From Acidobacteriota bacterium (GTDB lineage Bacteria > Acidobacteriota > Polarisedimenticolia > Gp22-AA2), in contig JAPUIN010000411.1 of assembly GCA_027297005.1 (NCBI GenBank), forward strand, positions 1-17,726: a stretch of 17,726 nt of DNA, given 5' to 3'. Both the position numbers and the translations under genes were made by a program. Numbering within the stretch: position 1 is the stretch's first letter; each line of letters begins with the position of its first letter. The notes under the pieces are model-generated. The model searched no databases. It had not been told where the DNA came from and saw only the letters and a list, made by a program, of their open reading frames with translations. Shown piece by piece: positions 5,325 to 12,340 of the stretch.

Positions 5325-8201
5325 ATGCGCGAACGCTTGAGCCGTCATCCCTGCCTCCCGATCGGCGAGAGGACGGAGAGGGGAACTTTTTCTTTTGACG
5401 GACGTGCCATTCCCTACTGCGACGGGGATACGGTCGCCTCCGCCGCCTGCGCCGCCGGCGTCGGTGTCTTCTCGCGCAGCTTCAAGTATCACCGCCCACG
5501 GGGGATATACGACTATCACGGTTATGGGGCCGAGGTCCTGATCACGATCGACGGCAGACCGAACGTCCCCGCGGATCTCGCCGTTCCGAGTCAGGGAGTG
5601 CGTGTCAAGACGCAGAACGCCTGGCCGGCCGTGAATTTCGACTGTATGGCGGTGAACAACTTGCTGGTTCCTCTCCTTCCGAACGGCTTCTACTACAAGA
5701 TGTTTCACAAGCCCCGCTGGGCATGGCCCTGGTTCGAGAAAGTGCTGCGTCATGCGGCCGGACTGGGGCGGATCGACACAACCGGGCGGCATCGACACGA
5801 TCGTCATGACAAGAGATATCGATTCCCCGACCTCTGCGTCATCGGAGGCGGGGCGGCCGGGCTCGCCACAGCGCTCGCGGCGTCGAGGGAGGGACGAACT
5901 GTCCTGTTGATCGAACGATTTCCAGAGCTCGGCGGCCGCTCGGCCTTCAATTTTTCGATGGTGCGCGACTGCCCGGAAGAGGAACTGAACGGCCTCCCCG
6001 AGCACGAGGCGGTGAGGAAGCTGATCGAAGCGGTGCGGGGAGCCCCCGGTATCGAGATCCTCAGCGGGACAACCGCATTCGGCGTTTATGAGGACAACCT
6101 CGTCGCCGCCGAGAACGGCCGCGACCTGTTCAAGATTCGCGCGAACGCGGTCGTGGTGGCGGGCGGCGCCAACGACCGGTACCTGGTCTTTCAGAACAAC
6201 GACCTTCCCGGCATCATGACTGCCCGCGGCGTGGAGCGACTCGTGGGGATCCACGGCGTCGTTCCCGGCGAGCGCGCCGTCATCGTCACGACCCACGACG
6301 GCGGATACCACACGGCGCTCATCCTGCATGGCGCCGGCGTGAAGGTCATCGCCGTGATTGACTCGAGGCCGAAGAAGCGCTCCTCGGAATTCTCCCTCGA
6401 GGCGGCGGCGATCCCAATCATTCCGGACAGCACCATTCGTGCCACTTCGGGGTGGAAGCGCGTCCGGAGTGTCTCGTTCGGCACCCTGGAAGGCAGCGGC
6501 CTGCAGAAACTCAAGTGCGACCTCGTCGTCATGGCGGTCGGGTTCACCCCGCAACTGGGGCTGCTCGGTGCCGGCGGAGGGCGGCCTATCTGGGATTCGA
6601 CGCGCGAAGTGTTCCGCGTCTTCGATATCCCGCCAGCTCTGTACGCCGCCGGCGAGGTCAACGGCCCCGCATCGTTCGGCCGCCTGGTTCGCGAAGGAAT
6701 GGAAACTGGCCGGGCGGCCGCCAGGGGGGAGCCCGCCCCCGAGAGCCGGCGCGACCCCGCGGAGTGCATCCCCGCGCCGCCGCCCGACGTCTCCGGACAG
6801 GGGACGAAACGCTTCGTCTGCAAGTGCATGGATGTGACCCGCCGCGAGATCCAGGATTCGATCCGCGAAGGGTTCGACCAGATCGAGACCCTCAAACGGT
6901 ATACCAGCATGGGGATGGGGCCGTGCCAGGGGAAGACCTGCTACGAGGCCGCCGCCCGCATCGTCGGGCTCGACGCACCCGATTCCGAATCACCTGCCCT
7001 CCCCACGACGATGCGGCCTCCCTTTGCGCCGGTCCCGTTCGGGGTTCTTGCTGGCCGGGCGCCCCATCTGCAGCCGGTGAGGCGGACACCGATGCATGCC
7101 GAACACGTCAGGGCTGGCGCGCGTTTTCTGAACGCCGGACTCTGGAAACGACCGGAGCGCTACACGGAGATTGCGGAGGAGGTGCTCGCCGTCCGCACCG
7201 CCCTGGGCATCATTGATGTCAGCACCCTCGGAAAGCTCGAGCTGACCGGGCCGGATGCGCTGCAACTTCTCAATTTCATGCTGCCGGGAGATTATTCTAA
7301 TCTCAGGGTGGGAAGGGTGCGCTATCACACGATGGTCGGCGAGGACGGCATCCTGTTCGAGGACGGCACGATCTCGCACATCGAGGAAGGTCGCTATTTT
7401 CTCTCGACGACCACCGGGAATGCCGACGCGATTCGATCCCGGTTCTTGTGGTGGATCACCTCGTTGGACCTCGACGCACGCCTCGCGAATCTCGGACCGG
7501 TGCTCGGCGCCGTCAACCTCAGCGGCCCGCGGGCCCGCGATCTCCTCAGCGGCCTGGTCGATATCGATCTTTCGAGCACCTCGTTCCCATATATGTCGCA
7601 TCGACGCGCAAGGCTCCTGGGTATCGAGGTTCACCTGTTTCGGATCGGATTCACGGGTGAGCTGAGCTACGAGATTCACTTCCCGGCCGAGTACGGCGAG
7701 TCGTTGTGGATCACTCTGCTGAAGAAGGGGGCACCTCATGGGATCAAGCCGTTCGGCATGGAGGCGCAACGCGTCCTGCGCCTCGAGAAGGGGCACCTCA
7801 TCCCGGGCGTCGATACGGATGCGCTGTCGAGTCCGTACGAAGCGGGGGTCGGGTTCACCATCCAGGATCGGAAATCCGATTTCATCGGCCGCGCGTTTTT
7901 GTCGCATGCGAGGAACCGCGGCCCCGAAAACCGGCTAGTCAGCTACCGGCTCCGGCCCGACAGCCCGATCCCGCACGATGGGTACATCATCGTCGACAAC
8001 GGCCGTGTCATCGGCCGCGTGACCAGCTCGCGGATGAGTCCCACTCTCGGGCACGGCATCGGGCTGGCGTGGGTCAGGGAGCCTCTTCCGAAACCGGGGA
8101 TCGGTGTACGAATCCGACTCGAGAACGGTCGCGAGATTGCGGCCGAACTGCTGGAGGAACGCGCCGCCTACGACCCGCGGGGGGAGAGACTGCGATCGTG
8201 A
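5325..8201 (+). CDS. mgdC (soxA): N-methylglutamate dehydrogenase / sarcosine oxidase alpha subunit with [2Fe-2S] motif
   Basis: The 958-residue protein has the SoxA architecture and full length. Residues 15-150 form the N-terminal degenerate ferredoxin-like domain with the GDTVASA and SFKYHRPRGI signatures. Residues 169-470 are a Rossmann nucleotide-binding domain with GGGAAG at 174-179. Residues 495-545 are the A3/Bfd-like domain, and from about 590 to the end is a GcvT-like folate-binding aminomethyltransferase domain. In this family alpha binds NAD+ non-catalytically and holds tetrahydrofolate, which accepts the C1 unit released at the beta-subunit flavin. Unusually, the Bfd-like domain keeps C499, C501, C534 and C539 (CKC and GPCQGKTC), an apparently complete [2Fe-2S] ligand set that classical sarcosine oxidase alpha lacks as far as I recall. 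The start at 5325 fits the usual first residues before the GERTERG segment. The stop overlaps the next gene's start. Confidence 0.9.
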   Translation: MRERLSRHPCLPIGERTERGTFSFDGRAIPYCDGDTVASAACAAGVGVFSRSFKYHRPRGIYDYHGYGAEVLITIDGRPNVPADLAVPSQGVRVKTQNAWPAVNFDCMAVNNLLVPLLPNGFYYKMFHKPRWAWPWFEKVLRHAAGLGRIDTTGRHRHDRHDKRYRFPDLCVIGGGAAGLATALAASREGRTVLLIERFPELGGRSAFNFSMVRDCPEEELNGLPEHEAVRKLIEAVRGAPGIEILSGTTAFGVYEDNLVAAENGRDLFKIRANAVVVAGGANDRYLVFQNNDLPGIMTARGVERLVGIHGVVPGERAVIVTTHDGGYHTALILHGAGVKVIAVIDSRPKKRSSEFSLEAAAIPIIPDSTIRATSGWKRVRSVSFGTLEGSGLQKLKCDLVVMAVGFTPQLGLLGAGGGRPIWDSTREVFRVFDIPPALYAAGEVNGPASFGRLVREGMETGRAAARGEPAPESRRDPAECIPAPPPDVSGQGTKRFVCKCMDVTRREIQDSIREGFDQIETLKRYTSMGMGPCQGKTCYEAAARIVGLDAPDSESPALPTTMRPPFAPVPFGVLAGRAPHLQPVRRTPMHAEHVRAGARFLNAGLWKRPERYTEIAEEVLAVRTALGIIDVSTLGKLELTGPDALQLLNFMLPGDYSNLRVGRVRYHTMVGEDGILFEDGTISHIEEGRYFLSTTTGNADAIRSRFLWWITSLDLDARLANLGPVLGAVNLSGPRARDLLSGLVDIDLSSTSFPYMSHRRARLLGIEVHLFRIGFTGELSYEIHFPAEYGESLWITLLKKGAPHGIKPFGMEAQRVLRLEKGHLIPGVDTDALSSPYEAGVGFTIQDRKSDFIGRAFLSHARNRGPENRLVSYRLRPDSPIPHDGYIIVDNGRVIGRVTSSRMSPTLGHGIGLAWVREPLPKPGIGVRIRLENGREIAAELLEERAAYDPRGERLRS

Positions 8202-8878
8202 CAGGACTCGTCCGGCGTTCGCCGCTCTCGGCGGTCTATCGATCCACCAACGCCTCCATCATCGAGACGGCCGGCTGGGAGATCGCGGAGCATTTCGGTG
8301 ACGCCGTGGCGGAGAGGCGCGGGCTCGAGACGGGGTCCGTGCTGGTCGACTGGTCGCACATCGGCAAGATCTCGCTGCGCGGTCCGGGAGCCGAAGAGAA
8401 TGCCGCCCGTATCGCCTCGACGGATCCCCTCCCCGCTCCGCCGGGCGCGCTTGGTATCGCGAACGGCATCAGCGGCGTTCTGTTGAGGCTCGCGGCGGAC
8501 GAGTTCCTCATCCTATGCGGACCCGGAGAGGAGCATGCGCTCCTGATCGGTTTGGACCGGACCCGGACGGCGGTTCTCGATCAGACCGGAGGCTACGGCG
8601 CCCTGCTCCTCGCCGGACCGCGCCGCAACGAGGTCCTGGAGCGCTCCACGGCGATCGATCTCCGCGCCGGTCCCGCGGCGGGAGGGAGCATCGTTCAGAC
8701 CAGCGTCCATTTTGTCCCCTGCACGATTCACAGCGCGCCTAATAGGAACATTCTGATTCAATCCCGCGATTACACCGAGAGCCTGCACCTTGCCCTGCTC
8801 GACGTCGGCCGTCCGGTGGGGCTCGTTCCCGCCGGGATCGGCTGTGTGCCTGTGGAATTCGGAGGTGCAGGAGGATGA
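8198..8878 (+). CDS. mgdD (soxG): N-methylglutamate dehydrogenase / sarcosine oxidase gamma subunit
   Basis: The protein has 226 residues from GTG at 8198, whose last two bases begin the TGA of the alpha gene (GTGA overlap); an open frame continues upstream, but that part is antisense-like noise inside mgdC. It resembles SoxG, a GcvT-related fold without enzymatic function that packs against alpha. Visible are the N-terminal RSPLSAVY, the DWSHIGKISLRGPGA strand-turn and LDQTGGYGALLLAGPRRNEV (about 127-146), which parallels the 'TGAY-L-L-GP-A-EVL' pattern of the family. It ends with an ATGA overlap into the beta gene. Sequence conservation in SoxG is generally low, so position and the LAGPR region carry the assignment. 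It is slightly longer than many SoxG proteins. Confidence 0.85.
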   Translation: MTGLVRRSPLSAVYRSTNASIIETAGWEIAEHFGDAVAERRGLETGSVLVDWSHIGKISLRGPGAEENAARIASTDPLPAPPGALGIANGISGVLLRLAADEFLILCGPGEEHALLIGLDRTRTAVLDQTGGYGALLLAGPRRNEVLERSTAIDLRAGPAAGGSIVQTSVHFVPCTIHSAPNRNILIQSRDYTESLHLALLDVGRPVGLVPAGIGCVPVEFGGAGG

Positions 8879-10071
8879 TCGCCCCGATGTGGCGGAGACA
8901 CGAATTGAAGAGCGGCTACGACGTCGTCATCGTCGGCGGAGGCGCCCACGGGCTGGCGACGGCGTATTACCTCGCGAAGCTGGGGATCCGGAACATCGCC
9001 GTGCTGGAGGCCAGGTTCATCGGTTACGGGGGATCGGGCCGGAACACGGCGATCCTGCGCTCGAATTACCGCACCGAGGAGGGGATCCGCTTCTACGACC
9101 AGAGCCTGCGTCTCTACGAGAATCTGGCGGCCGAGCTCGACTTCAATCTGATGTTCAGCCAGCAGGGGCATATCACCCTGGGCCACAGCGAGGGTTCCAT
9201 GAGCACCCTCACGACCCGGGCCGAAATCAATACGACTCTTGGGGTGGAGAGCCGGATCCTCTCTCCCTCGGAGATCAAACGCCTCGTCCCGGAAATCGAC
9301 ATCTCCGGGCATCCGCGCTACCCGATCCTCGGAGCTCTCTACCACCCGCCGGGCGGCATCATTCGCCATGACGCCGTCGTCTGGGCCTACGCACGCGCCG
9401 CCGACCGGCTCGGGGTCGAGATCCATAACCTGACCCGCGTCGAGGACATCCTCGTGGAAAAAGGGAAAGTTGTCGGCGTCGCCACGAGCCGGGGGACGAT
9501 CCGCTGCTCCAGGGTTTTAACCGCTCTCGCTGCCTGGAGCTCCGAGATCTGCTCGCGTGTCGGTGTCGAGCTGCCGCTGGTCACCTACCCCCTGCAGGCG
9601 CTCGTGACCGAATCCTACAAACCGTGGCTGCATCACGTCGTGGTGAGCTCCAACCTGCACATCTACCTGAGCCAGACCGACCGGGGGGAGCTCGTCTGCG
9701 GAAACGGCATTGACCCCTACCCGCACTACCAGATGAAATCGACGCTCGGTTTCCTGGAGAGCTACGCGGTGCACGTGCTCGAACTGTTCCCGATGCTTCA
9801 TGACGTCAAGGTGATGCGGCAGTGGTCGGGGCTGTGCGACATGACGCCGGATTACAGTCCGATCATCTCTCCGATCGACGAGATTGAGGGACTCTACATC
9901 AACTGTGGCTGGGGCACTTACGGATTCAAGGCCTCCCCGGCCAGCGGTCTCAATTCCGCGCAGATGATCGCCACCGGCGAGATTCCCGAAATCATCCGGG
10001 CATTCCACTACAATCGATTCCGCCTGAACCGCCTCGTCGGCGAGAAAGCGGCCGCGTCGGTCTCGAGCTAG
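8875..10071 (+). CDS. mgdA (soxB): N-methylglutamate dehydrogenase / sarcosine oxidase beta subunit (FAD/FMN oxidoreductase)
   Basis: The 398-residue protein is a DadA/SoxB-type flavoprotein. A Rossmann motif GGGAHGLATAYYLAK (21-35) is followed by an E-A-RFIGYGGSGRNTAILRSNY segment. GGIIRHDAVVW (160-170) comes next, and its H165 aligns by eye with the histidine that covalently holds FMN in heterotetrameric sarcosine oxidase beta (His173 there). The C-terminal flavin contact is CGWGTYGFKASPASG (about 344-358). Beta carries non-covalent FAD and covalent FMN and oxidises the secondary amine (here N-methylglutamate). The ATG at 8875 overlaps the gamma stop (ATGA). It is the last gene of the run, whereas soxB is normally first in soxBDAG operons. 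Its last 80 bp are overlapped antisense by the GIY-YIG gene. Confidence 0.9.
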   Translation: MIAPMWRRHELKSGYDVVIVGGGAHGLATAYYLAKLGIRNIAVLEARFIGYGGSGRNTAILRSNYRTEEGIRFYDQSLRLYENLAAELDFNLMFSQQGHITLGHSEGSMSTLTTRAEINTTLGVESRILSPSEIKRLVPEIDISGHPRYPILGALYHPPGGIIRHDAVVWAYARAADRLGVEIHNLTRVEDILVEKGKVVGVATSRGTIRCSRVLTALAAWSSEICSRVGVELPLVTYPLQALVTESYKPWLHHVVVSSNLHIYLSQTDRGELVCGNGIDPYPHYQMKSTLGFLESYAVHVLELFPMLHDVKVMRQWSGLCDMTPDYSPIISPIDEIEGLYINCGWGTYGFKASPASGLNSAQMIATGEIPEIIRAFHYNRFRLNRLVGEKAAASVSS

Positions 10072-10369
10072 CGGGAAGATCCCTCCTGATCTGTTTCACC
10101 ATCTGATCGATCAGGCTGCTCTGCCCGATCAGCGCTTCCTTCCGTTTCTTCAGCAGTCTCTTGATTCTGCGTTCGAGTTTGAGCGCGAGGCTCCTGGATC
10201 CGATCGCTCGATGGAGAACCAGCTGCAGCGGCCCTCGGCTCCGAAGATACTTCGCTCCCCGGCCCCTGTTCCCCCGATGCTCGGCGATGCGCCGGGCGAC
10301 ATCTGTCGCGATGCCGGTATAGATCGTTCCGCCCCTGCACCGAATCATATAAAGAGACCAGCGCGCCAT
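9992..10369 (-). CDS. GIY-YIG nuclease domain protein (UPF0213/YhbQ-like)
   Basis: The 125-residue product begins with a compact GIY-YIG domain. LYMI and IYTG supply the paired tyrosine motif (Y7, Y17), followed by R26 in DVARRIAEH and by a glutamate, E66, in KLERRIKRL. The first 80 residues fit the small single-domain UPF0213 family, whose members are usually 80-100 residues and of uncertain function (YhbQ of E. coli is the namesake). The last 25-30 residues are a low-complexity basic tail lying antisense over the 3' end of mgdA, suggesting that stop-codon loss extended the gene. It starts 12 bp after the agmatine deiminase stop and is probably co-transcribed with it. There is no sign of an intron or homing context. 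Confidence 0.8.
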   Translation of the reverse strand: MARWSLYMIRCRGGTIYTGIATDVARRIAEHRGNRGRGAKYLRSRGPLQLVLHRAIGSRSLALKLERRIKRLLKKRKEALIGQSSLIDQMVKQIRRDLPASSRPTRPLSRRRGGSGGIDCSGMPG

Positions 10370-10381
10370 GATCCCGGCGGC

Positions 10382-11419
10382 TCAGGCGGGCTGTTGCTGC
10401 GTAATGCAGTGAATGCCGCCCCCTCCGATCGCGATTTTCTTGATATCCACCTGGATGACATCGCGATCGGGGAAGGCTCTCTGGACCACCGCCAGGGCGC
10501 GTGCGTCCCCCGGCACGTCATACTGCGGCATCACGACGGCGCCGTTGGCGAGGTAAAAATTGATGTAGGAGATGCAGTAGCTGCTCCCCTCCGGCTCAGC
10601 CTCCCAGGCCTCTTCGATCGGTACGATCTCGATCGGGCGTCCCCGAGCGTCGGTCGCTCCGTCGAGGGCGCGCCGGTTTTCCTGGAGAATCTCGTATCGC
10701 GGGTCCTCAGGATCCTTCGCCGTCTCCAGAAGGAGAAGCCCGGGGCGCACGAAACAGGCAAGCCCATCGACATGTCCGTCGGTGACGTCCCCCGCCGCCA
10801 GATCACCCGGCAGCCAAATCACCTTGGAGCCTCCGAGGGCATGGCAGAGCTCGCGGGTTGCTTCATCCTTGCTGAGGCCGGGGTTACGGTTGGCATTGAG
10901 CACGCAGGACTCGGTCGTCAGGATCGTCCCCTCGCCATCGACAAGGACGGCGCCTCCCTCGAGATAGAGGGGGGACTGATAACATGGGTAACCCAGATGC
11001 TCGCACAGTCGCCGGGCCAGCTGAGCATCCTGGTCGTACGGATCGAATTTCATCCCCCACGCGTTGAAGTGCCAGGCCGTCGCTGCGGACGATCCATCCT
11101 GCCCCTTGAGGAAGTTGGGACCCGCATCCCTGGTCCACGAGTCATTGATCTCGAGCGGAAAGATCTCGATCGCGGAGCCGCACTGCCGCGCCGCATCGTC
11201 GGCGGTCTCCGGGGTTGCTATCATCGTCACCGGCTCGAAAGCAGCGATCGCGTGGGCCACGCGGGCGAAGGCAGCCTGGGTTTCGGGCAGGGCCTCCCCC
11301 CAAAGCTCCGTGCGGCAGGGCCATGCCATCCAGCAACACACATGGGCGGACCATTCGGCCGGCATACTGAAACCCGCTTCGAGCGGCGTCTTGTGACCAA
11401 ATGGGTTCGAGGATGCCAT
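10382..11419 (-). CDS. aguA: Agmatine deiminase family protein (peptidylarginine deiminase superfamily)
   Basis: Taking the ATG at 11419-11417, the protein has 345 residues and opens with TPLEAGFSMPAEW, the usual beginning of AguA; an in-frame ATG at 11476 would add 19 residues that do not look conserved. Active-site landmarks of the guanidino-group modifying fold are present: NDSWTRDAGP (D98), TDGHVDG (H216, D218) and GGGGIHC (C338, the nucleophile). The family hydrolyses agmatine to N-carbamoylputrescine and ammonia in the cytoplasm. No aguB or arginine decarboxylase gene lies in the window, so the pathway role is not confirmed by context; a related guanidino compound as substrate is possible. 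It is followed by the GIY-YIG gene after 12 bp and is divergent from the molybdenum hydroxylase operon. Confidence 0.85.
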   Translation of the reverse strand: MASSNPFGHKTPLEAGFSMPAEWSAHVCCWMAWPCRTELWGEALPETQAAFARVAHAIAAFEPVTMIATPETADDAARQCGSAIEIFPLEINDSWTRDAGPNFLKGQDGSSAATAWHFNAWGMKFDPYDQDAQLARRLCEHLGYPCYQSPLYLEGGAVLVDGEGTILTTESCVLNANRNPGLSKDEATRELCHALGGSKVIWLPGDLAAGDVTDGHVDGLACFVRPGLLLLETAKDPEDPRYEILQENRRALDGATDARGRPIEIVPIEEAWEAEPEGSSYCISYINFYLANGAVVMPQYDVPGDARALAVVQRAFPDRDVIQVDIKKIAIGGGGIHCITQQQPA

Positions 11420-11724
11420 GAGGGGCCCCATCCAGATTCTTGGCGGATGCACATGGTGAAGGATCTGTGCGCCCATCGTAGCATGGCCGGTTATGGATTA
11501 AAGACTCTCCATGGCCAGGACGCTCGGCGACTGTAGGGATCGACCAGACCGGGCGGTCTCCCCGTGGCGCCCTCTCCCCGGAACGGACCGGACCATCGAG
11601 CTTGCGGCGCCGGCCGAATTGTGTTACGAAATCACTGTTAATCTTGAATCCATCGGGGCGGCCGGGCACGGAGTCGCATCCACGGCTGTTGCAGCACCCT
11701 CTTCGATCGCCAGAGGTCAGGATC
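11420..11724. promoter_or_regulatory. Divergent intergenic region between aguA and the molybdenum hydroxylase operon
   Basis: No convincing gene is seen in these roughly 300 bp. An inverted repeat AGACCG-GG-CGGTCT lies at 11546-11559 and could be an operator. The only AT-rich patch, 11617-11650 (containing GTGTTACGAAATCACTGTTAATC), is the likeliest place for the plus-strand promoter, but I cannot fit a clean -35/-10 pair. The ribosome binding site for the first operon gene is AGAGG at 11712-11716. On the minus strand the aguA start has only a weak GGATGGGG upstream. Confidence 0.35.
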
Positions 11725-12339
11725 ATGGACGACACCCCTCGCGTGGTATCCCGGCGCACCTTCATCAAAGGTGTCATCGCCGGCGGGGCGGTCGCCTACT
11801 CTGGAAGCTACCTGTTCCGCGGGACGGGTGCCCTTCTGGCCCAGGTATCCGGCTCGGGCGCGGTCGAGCGGCTGATCAGGCTCAAGGTGAACGGCCAGCA
11901 GCGGCCGGTCGATGTGGCCAGGCAGGAAATGCTGGCCATGACGCTGCGCTACAAGCTGGGTCTGACCGGGACCAAGCTGGGGTGTGACCGTGCCGAGTGC
12001 GGAAGCTGCACGGTTCTGATCGATGGTGTGCCGCATTATGCATGCTCGGTGCTGACCCACACGGTGCGCGGCCGGGAAGTCACCACCATCGAGGGGCTCG
12101 CCGGTCCCGCGGGAGAGCTCAATCCCGTGCAGCAGGCGGTTGTGGACGGCGCCGGTTTCCAGTGCGCCTTCTGCGCCCCGGGATTCATCATGAGCGCCAC
12201 CGCCCTGCTCAAGGAGAATCCGCATCCAACCCGAAGACAGGCGGCCGAGGCGCTGTCGGGCAACCTGTGCCGCTGCGGCGACTACAACAAGATCCTGGAC
12301 TGCGTCATGCGCGCACCCGAATACGTACGGAGGGGCTGA
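11725..12339 (+). CDS. Tat-exported 2x[2Fe-2S] small subunit of molybdenum hydroxylase (PaoA-like)
   Basis: The 204-residue protein starts with a twin-arginine signal (SRRTFIKG at 9-16, then a hydrophobic stretch to about residue 30), so the complex is expected in the periplasm. The plant-type ferredoxin cluster is bound by C87, C92, C95 and C107 (GCDRAECGSC...C). The second, helical domain cluster uses C147, C150, C182 and C184 (QCAFC...CRC). These two centres relay electrons from the molybdenum site to FAD. The start at 11725 is preferred over an upstream in-frame ATG (11602) because it puts the RR motif at the N-terminus and has AGAGG just upstream. A Tat signal on the Fe-S subunit is known from PaoA of the E. 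coli periplasmic aldehyde oxidoreductase. One base separates it from the large subunit. Confidence 0.9.
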   Translation: MDDTPRVVSRRTFIKGVIAGGAVAYSGSYLFRGTGALLAQVSGSGAVERLIRLKVNGQQRPVDVARQEMLAMTLRYKLGLTGTKLGCDRAECGSCTVLIDGVPHYACSVLTHTVRGREVTTIEGLAGPAGELNPVQQAVVDGAGFQCAFCAPGFIMSATALLKENPHPTRRQAAEALSGNLCRCGDYNKILDCVMRAPEYVRRG

Positions 12340-12340
12340 C

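Noticed and set aside
5040..6554. Minus-strand 504-codon frame opposite mgdB/mgdC
   Set aside because: Composition is typical of an antisense shadow, with no motif, while the plus strand codes for clear SoxD and SoxA homologs.
5031..10071. Plain sarcosine oxidase operon for glycine betaine/sarcosine breakdown
   Set aside because: gmaS and an mgsC-like gene are adjacent, no glyA, purU or betaine demethylase genes are seen, and the alpha subunit has an Fe-S motif. It remains the main alternative if phylogeny disagrees.
9992..10369. Homing endonuclease or mobile intron
   Set aside because: The GIY-YIG gene is a small stand-alone UPF0213-type protein in an ordinary gene pair, with no interrupted gene, intron core or flanking repeats.
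10211..11536. Plus-strand 441-codon frame opposite the agmatine deiminase
   Set aside because: The minus strand carries all the agmatine deiminase active-site motifs in order; the plus translation is a low-information shadow.
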